Part shown: positions 1 through 5,473 of the stretch, in pieces
Numbering within the stretch: the first letter of the stretch is position 1
Layout of the letters: every line of letters starts with the position of its first letter
Assembly: GCA_045638125.1 (NCBI GenBank)
Contig: JAZUAS010000007.1
Span: 1 to 7,973 of the forward strand
Source of the DNA: SVTX01 sp045638125
GTDB lineage: Bacteria; Bacillota; Clostridia; Oscillospirales; CAG-272
Reading direction: 5' to 3'
DNA: 7,973 nucleotides
Notes under the pieces: model-generated
What the model was told of the DNA's origin: nothing
The model's input: only the letters and a program-made list of their open reading frames with translations
The model's database searches: none
Translations under genes and position numbers: made by a program

Positions 1-54
1 TTTTTTTTTTTTTTTTACGGGGCTGGTCAGGAGGGGGGGGGGGGTGGGGGGAAA
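1..54. other. Low-complexity homopolymer tract at window edge
   Basis: The window opens with 16 T residues, a short mixed stretch, then 12 G (33-44), one T, 6 G (46-51) and AAA. The purine run continues into the hairpin at 55-84. No gene is visible here. The tract could be a genuine polypurine stretch able to form a G-quadruplex on the plus strand. It could equally be a sequencing or assembly artefact at a contig end, because poly-G and poly-T runs are common there. Confidence 0.7.
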
Positions 55-91
55 GGGGAAAACTTCTTTCAAGAAGTTTTCCCCTTCCCCC
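46..91 (-). terminator. Long hairpin downstream of purC, possible terminator or dispersed palindrome
   Basis: The arms at 55-68 and 71-84 are perfectly complementary over 14 bases around a 2-base centre, so about 13 pairs with a four-base loop. Pairing can continue through AAA/TT and a further G-run/C-run (46-51 with 87-91) with one bulge. It begins about 14 bases after the purC stop. A terminator role is plausible from position and stability, but on the minus strand the hairpin is followed by C-rich sequence rather than a U-tract. It may instead be a dispersed palindromic repeat or a 3'-end stabiliser. Confidence 0.5.
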
Positions 92-104
92 ATATTCACA
101 ATTC

Positions 105-803
105 TTATCTATTATTAATGATCTTGGTAAGTTCAACGGGATCAACGATCTCGTTGCCCTTATAAACTCTCATGTTACCCGAAGCGATCTCGTCGATAAG
201 GATAACCTCACCGTTGTTGTAGCCAAACTCGAACTTGATATCCCAGAGGTCAAGACCAAGAGTCTTGAGGTCGTCAGCAACGATCTTGGTGATAGCAAGA
301 GTCTGTGCCTTGAGGCTTTCAAACATCTCGGGAGTCATAATTCCAAGTGCTACGAGACCTTCGCCCGTAACCAGCGGGTCGCCCTTCTCGTCATTCTTGA
401 AGGTACACTCAACGTAACCGCCCTCAAGAGGGGTTCCGTTCTTGATGTACTCGCCGTAGCGGCGGATAAAGCTACCGGTTGCTACGAGACGGCAGATGAC
501 TTCAAGTCCGTTACCGCCCTTGTCTTTGCCGAAGCACTCTGCGGGAAGAACCTCCATAGTAGCGTTCTCAACGTCAGCAGTAACGTAGTGAGTCTTGATG
601 CCTGCCTTCTTGCAAAGCTCAAAATAATAAATAGATGTTTCGAGATTTGCCTTGCCGATACCGTCGATGGTAAGTCCTACGCTGTTCTCACCGGGATCGA
701 ACACGCCGTCCTTGCCGGTGCAGTCGTCCTTGAACTTGAGGAGAACGTTGCCGTTGTCAAGCGCGTAAACGTCTTTTGTTTTACCTTTGTAAAGCAGATT
801 CAT
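105..803 (-). CDS. purC: Phosphoribosylaminoimidazole-succinocarboxamide synthase (SAICAR synthetase)
   Basis: This 232-residue cytosolic enzyme joins CAIR and aspartate with ATP to make SAICAR in de novo purine synthesis. The length fits the family (about 235-240). Visible motifs are the N-terminal YKGKTKDVY nucleotide-binding strand (residues 5-13), the central LEVICRLVATGSFIRRYGE segment (about 100-118), and a C-terminal LWDIKFEFG followed by LIDEIASGNMRVY, which matches the usual D-x-K-x-EFG and DEI metal/substrate-binding elements. The wording of the last two blocks differs from the best-known enterobacterial and Bacillus forms, suggesting a variant clade. The ATG at 803 has an AAAAGGAG ribosome binding site (809-816) five bases upstream. 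No other purine gene is present in the window, so it looks like a single-gene unit with its own strong promoter. Confidence 0.93.
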   Translation of the reverse strand: MNLLYKGKTKDVYALDNGNVLLKFKDDCTGKDGVFDPGENSVGLTIDGIGKANLETSIYYFELCKKAGIKTHYVTADVENATMEVLPAECFGKDKGGNGLEVICRLVATGSFIRRYGEYIKNGTPLEGGYVECTFKNDEKGDPLVTGEGLVALGIMTPEMFESLKAQTLAITKIVADDLKTLGLDLWDIKFEFGYNNGEVILIDEIASGNMRVYKGNEIVDPVELTKIINNR

Positions 804-873
804 AATTACTCCTTTTACCTCATTATTTGAGGCTGTCCGTTATTTTACGGTACCGAAAAAATATTACAATAAT

Positions 874-902
874 ATTATACTATTTTCTTTAAGCCGTGTC
901 AA
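874..902 (-). promoter_or_regulatory. Consensus sigma-A promoter for purC
   Basis: On the minus strand TTGACA (897-902) and TATAAT (874-879) are separated by exactly 17 bases, a perfect match to the housekeeping promoter consensus. Transcription would begin near 867, giving a leader of roughly 64 bases before the purC ATG at 803. The leader holds two small possible hairpins (818-832 and 837-850) and the palindrome CGGTACCG (848-855). None resembles a purine riboswitch. Confidence 0.88.
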
Positions 903-980
903 GAAAAAAGTTTCCGAAATTGAGCAAAAATACGCCTTTTTCGCGAAAGAAATTATAGTATATTTTTCACAAAATCTATC

Positions 981-1748
981 TTACCCCAGAAGAACGTCGA
1001 ATACAAGCATCAAACAGAATCCGATAAGCAAGGAATACGTTGCTCCCCTCTCGCTTCCGTGGGCATGGGTCTCGGGGATCATCTCGTCACTGATAACGTA
1101 GAGCATCGTGCCGCCCGCAAATGCCAAAGCAAATGGCAATATTGCCGTAGAAATGCTTACCGCAAAGTATCCAAGGAGTGTTCCGACCACCTCAACAAGT
1201 CCCGTGCCGAGGGCTATGAGGAAGGTTCTTCTCGGCTTTACACCTGCGGCTAACATAGGCGCGATTATTACCATTCCCTCGGGGATATTCTGCAAAGCGA
1301 TACCGCCTGCGATCAAAAGCGCCTCGGTTGTGTTTCCCGAACCGAATCCAACGCCCGCCGCAATTCCCTCGGGTAGATTGTGTATTGCTATCGCCATAAC
1401 AAAAAGCAAAACCTTACTGATCTTCGCGTTATTTTGATGATCTTCTATGTCGCTTCCCATCATTTTATGGAGGTGGGGAACCAGCTTGTCGATCAAATTG
1501 AGACAAAGCGCGCCTGCAAATACACCGGCAACAGTCATTATCAACGAGACTGCTGTTCCGAATTTTGCGCCGTGATCTATTGACGGAATAATAAGCCCAA
1601 GCACCGCCGCCGCAAGCATTACTCCTGCCGCAAAAGCTAAAACTATATCGCTGAATCTGTGTGAAATTTTTTTAAATATAAATCCTATGACCGCACCCAC
1701 GACCGTGGCTCCGCCAACGCCAAGAGCCGTTAATATAACCATATCCAT
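981..1748 (-). CDS. ZIP-family divalent metal transporter (GufA-like)
   Basis: This is a 255-residue integral membrane protein with about eight hydrophobic segments, in the family that imports zinc and sometimes iron or manganese. The two signature membrane motifs are present: HNLPEG (residues 123-128) and QNIPEG (153-158), together forming the bimetal site of ZIP proteins. In the second motif Gln replaces the His of ZupT, which is usual in the GufA branch. The loop before the first signature (PHLHKMMGSDIEDH, 91-104) is rich in His and acidic residues, as in other ZIPs, and a C-terminal ETHAH (226-230) may also bind metal. I chose the ATG at 1748 because a GGAGGTG site lies six bases upstream; the in-frame ATG at 1763 overlaps that site and lacks its own. 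It is transcribed alone from the promoter at 1782-1811. Metal specificity cannot be read from the sequence. Confidence 0.9.
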   Translation of the reverse strand: MDMVILTALGVGGATVVGAVIGFIFKKISHRFSDIVLAFAAGVMLAAAVLGLIIPSIDHGAKFGTAVSLIMTVAGVFAGALCLNLIDKLVPHLHKMMGSDIEDHQNNAKISKVLLFVMAIAIHNLPEGIAAGVGFGSGNTTEALLIAGGIALQNIPEGMVIIAPMLAAGVKPRRTFLIALGTGLVEVVGTLLGYFAVSISTAILPFALAFAGGTMLYVISDEMIPETHAHGSERGATYSLLIGFCLMLVFDVLLG

Positions 1749-1754
1749 AGGCTT

Positions 1755-1761
1755 CACCTCC
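1755..1761 (-). promoter_or_regulatory. Ribosome binding site that fixes the ZIP transporter start
   Basis: GGAGGTG on the minus strand lies six bases before the ATG at 1748. It overlaps the alternative upstream ATG at 1763, which has only AT-rich sequence ahead of it, so the shorter 255-residue protein is preferred. Confidence 0.8.
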
Positions 1762-1781
1762 ATTTCAATCTCTTTGCTTAA

Positions 1782-1811
1782 ATTATACTACAACAATGAT
1801 TATTTTGTCAA
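1782..1811 (-). promoter_or_regulatory. Sigma-A promoter for the ZIP transporter gene
   Basis: On the minus strand TTGACA (1806-1811) and TATAAT (1782-1787) are separated by 18 bases. The predicted start near 1775 gives a leader of about 27 bases. I saw no obvious Zur- or Fur-type palindrome overlapping it. Confidence 0.85.
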
Positions 1812-1851
1812 CATCTACTGTGACCAAGTCGCGTTTTTTCATTTGGTGATC

Positions 1852-1884
1852 AAAAAAGAACAGAGACCTTCGTCCCTGTTCTTT
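1852..1884 (-). terminator. Intrinsic terminator after nagB
   Basis: A hairpin starts 9 bases after the nagB stop. Arms 1876-1884 and 1855-1863 form nine pairs, then one mismatch and three more pairs close a GAAG loop (minus-strand sense). The descending arm runs directly into a run of six T on the minus strand. This is a canonical Rho-independent terminator and separates the glmM-nagB unit from the ZIP promoter just downstream. Confidence 0.88.
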
Positions 1885-1893
1885 GATATTTTA

Positions 1894-2604
1894 TTATTCC
1901 TCAGAATAGATAACGATGCAATCGGGGTGAAGTTGAAGAATAGATGCCGTGATCTGAGGAGTGATGGGCCCAAAGCAAGCCTTTTCAACGATATCCTTCT
2001 TCGCCTTGCCATTAGCTACGAGGATGATCTTCTTCGCGCTCATAATACCGCCAACACCCATGGTGATCGCCTTTCTCGGAACGTCATCTCTGGATGCGAA
2101 GAATCTTGCATTTGCATCAATGGTGGATTCGTCAAGCTCAACTATGTGTGTTTCCTTGTAGAAATGAACGTCGGGCTCGTTAAAGCCGATGTGACCGTCA
2201 AGACCAATACCGAGAACCTGAATATCAGTGCCTCCGAGACTCTCAATGTATGCATCATAATCTGCACACTCCTTTGCAGCATCCTCTGCAATCCCGCTGG
2301 GAACTCGTGTGTTCTTCTTGTCAATGTTTATGTGATCGAAAAGATTGGTGTCCATAAAGTAACGGTAGCTCTGCTCATGGCTTCCGTCAAGACCCACGTA
2401 CTCGTCAAGATTTACGGTACGAACACTGGAGAAATCAACCTCGCCCGCAGCGCATTTTTCAGCCATCTTTTTATAGGCGCCTACGGGAGTGGAGCCGGTA
2501 GCAAGTCCGAGAACTGAATTGGGTTTCAACACCACCTGCGCGCAAATTATGCTTGCCGCAATAGTGCTGAGCTCGTCGTAGCTTTTAACCTTAATAAAAT
2601 TCAT
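1894..2604 (-). CDS. nagB: Glucosamine-6-phosphate deaminase
   Basis: This cytosolic 236-residue enzyme converts glucosamine-6-phosphate to fructose-6-phosphate and ammonia, feeding amino sugars into glycolysis. Length is typical of the shorter Gram-positive enzymes; the E. coli enzyme is about 266 because of a C-terminal extension. Visible motifs are LGLATGSTP (32-40, phosphate loop), NLDEYVGL (65-72), SYRYFM (79-84), LGIGLDGHIGFNEP (131-144) and KAITMGVGGIMSAKK (178-192). The residues aligned with the E. coli catalytic set Asp72, Asp141, His143 and Glu148 are all present as Asp67, Asp136, His138 and Glu143, a constant offset of five. The ATG has an AGGAGA site (2611-2616) six bases upstream. 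It begins 24 bases after the stop of the HTH-GlmM fusion and is followed by a terminator, so the two genes form one operon. No nagA lies nearby. Confidence 0.95.
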   Translation of the reverse strand: MNFIKVKSYDELSTIAASIICAQVVLKPNSVLGLATGSTPVGAYKKMAEKCAAGEVDFSSVRTVNLDEYVGLDGSHEQSYRYFMDTNLFDHINIDKKNTRVPSGIAEDAAKECADYDAYIESLGGTDIQVLGIGLDGHIGFNEPDVHFYKETHIVELDESTIDANARFFASRDDVPRKAITMGVGGIMSAKKIILVANGKAKKDIVEKACFGPITPQITASILQLHPDCIVIYSEE

Positions 2605-2628
2605 AACTTTTCTCCTAATATATAGTGA

Positions 2629-4245
2629 TTACTCAGAAATATGGCCGTTTTCAATGATCTTATCAACAATGATCTGTGCATATTCTACGCATTTTTCCTG
2701 TGTAAGGCTTTCGATCATTACTCGGATAACGGGCTCAGTGCCGCTCTGACGGAGCAATACTCTTCCATCCTTGCCGATAAGCTTTTCAACGTCAGCAACG
2801 GTTGCAAGAACAGCCTTATCACCCATAACCGCCGCCTTATCCTTAACGCGGACGTTCTTGGTGTACTGGGGATAGGTCTTAACAGGCTCTGCAAGCTTTG
2901 CAAGGGAGGACTTGCTGTCGCAGATCTCCTCTGCTATCATAATAGCTGTCAGGAGTCCGTCACCGGTGGTAGCGTATTTCTTGATTATAATATGTCCCGA
3001 CTGCTCACCACCGATACTGTAATTATTATTCTGCATGCACTCGTATACAAAACGGTCACCAACGGTGGTCTGCACACACTTTATTCCCGCTTTTTCAAGG
3101 CTTGCGACAAATCCGCTATTGGACATAATAGTGGTTACAACGGTATCATCGTTGAGCATTCCGCGGCTCTTAAGTCTTTTACCAAGAATGTAGATAATTG
3201 CATCGCCGTCTATGACCTTGCCGTTTTCGTCAACTGCCAAGCAACGGTCTGCGTCACCGTCAAAAGCAAAGCCCAGATCAAGGTGCTTTTCCTTGACAAG
3301 CTTAATAAGATTTTCCATGTGGGTAGAACCGCAATCGGTGTTGATATTAAGACCGTCGGGCTCAGCACCAATGGTATATACCTGCGCTCCAAGAGCACTG
3401 AATACGCTGCTTGCGATATTCCAAGATGCGCCGTTTGCACAGTCTATGCCTATCTTGAGGTTCTTGTAGGAATTGGATGCCACTGAAATAAGATAACCGA
3501 TATAGCGGTTTCTACCTGAAACATAGTCATGGATGCAACCGATCTTGGATTTCTGTGCCAAGGGGAGATCATCACCTACAACACCGAGAGAAGCAAGATC
3601 TCCATCGAGATATGCCTCAATAAGAGAGGTTGTTTCGTCATCCAGCTTTTCACCACGAGAATTGATTACCTTAATACCGTTGTCGTAATAGGGATTGTGA
3701 GATGCGGTGATCATAATACCGCAATCAAACTCATCCTGTCTCGTAACGTAGGACACGCTGGGGGTTGTGGTAACGTGGAGCATATACGCATCAGCACCCG
3801 AAGCAGTAATACCGGCAACAATGCTGTACTCCAGCATATAGCTCGAACGTCTTGTATCCTTTCCTATAACGATCTTGGGTCTGTATCCCGCCTTCTGACA
3901 ACCCGACAGCTTGGATGCGAAATACCAACCGAGAAATCTTCCCACCTTATAGGCTTGGATAGAGGTAAGATTAACGTTTGCCTCTCCACGGAATCCATCG
4001 GTTCCGAAGTATTTATTACGTCTGATCTTCTGCGTCTTATTTATCTCAATCTTGTCCTGCAAAAGCTCGTCGGTGGATATAGAAAAAAGCTGAGCGAGTT
4101 GAAGCACCTTGTCTATCTGGGGAAGAGCTTGATCCATCTCCCACTTTGAGACCGACTGTCTGGAAACACCCAGGGTCTCTGCGAGCTGCTCCTGCGAAAT
4201 ATTAGCATCATTTCTTAACTGTAATATCTTTTGACCGATAGTCAT
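2629..4245 (-). CDS. glmM: Phosphoglucosamine mutase with fused N-terminal XRE-type HTH domain
   Basis: This 538-residue protein has two parts. Residues 1 to about 62 are a Cro/CI (XRE) DNA-binding domain, with helix-turn-helix SQEQLAETLGVSRQSVSKWE (17-36). After a short basic linker (about 63-77), residues 78-538 form a complete GlmM, which interconverts glucosamine-6-phosphate and glucosamine-1-phosphate for UDP-GlcNAc and cell-wall synthesis. GlmM hallmarks in order: KYFGTDGFRG (78-87), TASHNPYYDNGIK (180-192) with phosphoserine Ser182, metal loop DGDADR (329-334), sugar loop GGEQSGH (412-418) and phosphate loop RQSGTEPVIRVM (499-510). The usual GlmM is about 445-450 residues, so the extra length is the HTH part. 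The frame is open with no Met near the join, so the mutase has no obvious start of its own. The ATG at 4245 is chosen over one at 4341 because GGAGGG lies five bases upstream and the promoter lies between the two. Enzyme function is secure; DNA binding is inferred. Confidence 0.92.
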   Translation of the reverse strand: MTIGQKILQLRNDANISQEQLAETLGVSRQSVSKWEMDQALPQIDKVLQLAQLFSISTDELLQDKIEINKTQKIRRNKYFGTDGFRGEANVNLTSIQAYKVGRFLGWYFASKLSGCQKAGYRPKIVIGKDTRRSSYMLEYSIVAGITASGADAYMLHVTTTPSVSYVTRQDEFDCGIMITASHNPYYDNGIKVINSRGEKLDDETTSLIEAYLDGDLASLGVVGDDLPLAQKSKIGCIHDYVSGRNRYIGYLISVASNSYKNLKIGIDCANGASWNIASSVFSALGAQVYTIGAEPDGLNINTDCGSTHMENLIKLVKEKHLDLGFAFDGDADRCLAVDENGKVIDGDAIIYILGKRLKSRGMLNDDTVVTTIMSNSGFVASLEKAGIKCVQTTVGDRFVYECMQNNNYSIGGEQSGHIIIKKYATTGDGLLTAIMIAEEICDSKSSLAKLAEPVKTYPQYTKNVRVKDKAAVMGDKAVLATVADVEKLIGKDGRVLLRQSGTEPVIRVMIESLTQEKCVEYAQIIVDKIIENGHISE

Positions 4246-4250
4246 AAGAA

Positions 4251-4256
4251 CCCTCC
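4251..4256 (-). promoter_or_regulatory. Ribosome binding site that fixes the HTH-GlmM start
   Basis: GGAGGG on the minus strand lies five bases before the ATG at 4245. The longer open frame reaching 4341 would extend upstream of the predicted promoter and adds 32 residues that do not resemble an XRE N-terminus. Confidence 0.88.
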
Positions 4257-4285
4257 AAAAATGTATTTCAGATTGTAATAATATA

Positions 4286-4314
4286 ATTATATCACTATTC
4301 CTCTGTATTTGCAA
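4286..4314 (-). promoter_or_regulatory. Sigma-A promoter for the HTH-glmM/nagB operon
   Basis: On the minus strand TTGCAA (4309-4314, four of six consensus positions) and a perfect TATAAT (4286-4291) are separated by 17 bases. Transcription would begin near 4279, giving a leader of about 34 bases before the ATG at 4245. The -35 hexamer is itself palindromic and sits inside one arm of the inverted repeat at 4308-4355, so a protein bound there would compete with RNA polymerase. Confidence 0.75.
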
Positions 4315-4423
4315 CCAACTTTTCATTGACTTTTTTAGCAACTTGCGGTTGCAAAATATCCATTTTGCGTCAAAAATGCTTTTGAATACAGAAAAAACAA
4401 CAAAATATCCGTTCTTATTGCAA
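4308..4423. promoter_or_regulatory. Cluster of TTGCAA inverted repeats, candidate operator
   Basis: TTTGCAACC (4308-4316) has an exact inverted partner GGTTGCAAA (4347-4355). Between them is the odd palindrome GCAACTTGC (4338-4346). A second perfect inverted pair follows: GCAAAAT (4351-4357) with ATTTTGC (4362-4368). The palindrome TTGCAA occurs three times (4309, 4349, 4418), and CAAAATATCC is directly repeated (4352-4361 and 4401-4410). The first arm covers the -35 box. Such spaced half-sites upstream of an XRE-containing gene are what autoregulation would look like. No binding evidence exists here, and the region is AT-rich, which raises chance matches. Confidence 0.45.
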
Positions 4424-4496
4424 AGTTAAGTTTACACTCCAAAAACATACAGAGTTAAATATTGCCTTAATTTTTAGCTTTACAGAAAACACAAAC

Positions 4497-4540
4497 AAAA
4501 AAAGAGTGAATAATGGTATTCCTAATCCATTATTCACTCT
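4497..4540 (-). terminator. Intrinsic terminator of the arg cluster (after argF)
   Basis: The arms 4527-4540 and 4503-4516 are perfectly complementary over 14 bases with a ten-base loop (4517-4526). On the minus strand the hairpin begins seven bases past the argF stop and is followed by an unbroken run of seven T (4497-4503, sharing its first base with the stem). This is a textbook Rho-independent terminator. Confidence 0.95.
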
Positions 4541-4546
4541 CAATTA

Positions 4547-5449
4547 TTATTTCATACACTTAACAAGCACGGCTTTTTGCGCGTGGAGACGGTTCTCCGC
4601 CTCATCGAATATCTCATCGGCGTGAGCCTCAAACACCTTTGCGGTGATCTCCTCCTCGCGGTGTGCAGGCAGACAGTGAAGCACCATAGCGTCGCTCTTT
4701 GCAACAGCCATGACGTCATCGTTGATCTGATATCCCTTGAAGATCTTCTTTCTCTCCTCAGCCTCAGCCTCCTGACCCATAGAAGCCCATACGTCGGTAT
4801 AAAGCACGTCTGCATCCTTTGCCGCCTCAAGAACGCTAGTCGTCCATGTGAAATTACCATTTTCAGACGCCCACTTCATAATTTCAGCATCGGGAGCATA
4901 TCCCTCGGGGCAAGCAACCGCAACCTCCATACCAACCTTGATGCCGCCGACTATAAGAGAGTTAGCCATATTGTTGCCATCTCCGATATACACCAGCTTG
5001 TTGCCCTTAAGCGCGCCTCTGTGCTCACGAATGGTCATGAGATCAGCCATTACCTGGCAGGGGTGACAGTAGTCCGTAAGTCCGTTGATGATCGGGATGC
5101 TTCCAACTCTTGCAAGAGTTTCGACTTCCTCCTGCGCGAAGGTACGAATCATAATACCGTCGAGGTATCGAGAAAGCACGCGCGCGGTGTCCTCTACGGG
5201 CTCACCGCGACCGATCTGGAGATCACGCGAGGAAAGGAAAAGCGCATTTCCGCCCAGCTCATACATTCCAACCTCAAAGGAAACTCTGGTTCTGGTAGAG
5301 GACTTCTGGAATATCATGCCAAGAGTTTTGCCCTTAAGAATATGATGCTCTATTCCCTTCTTTTTCTCATCCTTAAGCTTATCTGCAAGGTCAAGGGTCT
5401 CTATAATTTCCGCTTCCGTCCAATCGGAAAGCTTCAAAAAATGCTTCAT
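4547..5449 (-). CDS. argF: Ornithine carbamoyltransferase
   Basis: This 300-residue cytosolic enzyme transfers the carbamoyl group of carbamoyl phosphate to ornithine, giving citrulline. Length matches the family (about 300-335; active as a trimer). Visible motifs are the carbamoyl-phosphate loop STRTR (51-55) within KSSTRTRVSFE, the HPCQ block (129-132) following INGLTDYC, DVWASMGQE (219-227, ornithine loop) and HCLPAHR (258-264) with the catalytic Cys259. The SMG loop and HCLP identify an ornithine rather than aspartate carbamoyltransferase. The ATG has a TTGGAG site (5457-5462) seven bases upstream and begins 24 bases after the argH stop, so it is the last gene of an argG-argH-argF unit. 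The catabolic arcB form is possible by family, but the position with argG and argH favours the biosynthetic role. Confidence 0.95.
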   Translation of the reverse strand: MKHFLKLSDWTEAEIIETLDLADKLKDEKKKGIEHHILKGKTLGMIFQKSSTRTRVSFEVGMYELGGNALFLSSRDLQIGRGEPVEDTARVLSRYLDGIMIRTFAQEEVETLARVGSIPIINGLTDYCHPCQVMADLMTIREHRGALKGNKLVYIGDGNNMANSLIVGGIKVGMEVAVACPEGYAPDAEIMKWASENGNFTWTTSVLEAAKDADVLYTDVWASMGQEAEAEERKKIFKGYQINDDVMAVAKSDAMVLHCLPAHREEEITAKVFEAHADEIFDEAENRLHAQKAVLVKCMK

Positions 5450-5473
5450 ATCTATACTCCAATACTGTTTTAT

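Larger units (their letters stand above)
4246..4546. other. Intergenic region between argF and HTH-glmM
   Basis: This AT-rich gap of about 300 bases contains the argF terminator (4497-4540), the TTGCAA repeat cluster, the glmM promoter and its ribosome binding site. I found no convincing small gene on either strand. The stretch 4424-4496 shows nothing recognisable. Confidence 0.7.

Noticed and set aside
920..980. Terminator after the ZIP transporter gene
   Set aside because: Only short AT-rich pairings such as TTTCGCGAAA (939-948) are present, with no stable stem followed by a T-run, so I could not support one.
1687..2517. A 276-codon plus-strand frame opposite nagB and the nagB-ZIP gap
   Set aside because: It is antisense to nagB, crosses the nagB terminator and the ZIP promoter, and its product matches nothing I recognise.
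2641..3486. A 281-codon plus-strand frame opposite the GlmM domain
   Set aside because: It lies entirely antisense to conserved GlmM sequence and shows no domain of its own.
4246..4341. A 32-residue N-terminal extension of the HTH-GlmM protein starting at 4341
   Set aside because: The predicted promoter (4286-4314) lies inside that extension, the extra residues do not resemble an XRE N-terminus, and a strong ribosome site precedes the ATG at 4245.
4503..4540. Possible ArgR operator, because TGAAT and ATTCA arms occur near argF
   Set aside because: The halves are 22 bases apart, unlike the compact ARG box, and they are part of the stem of a clear terminator downstream of argF and not in a promoter.
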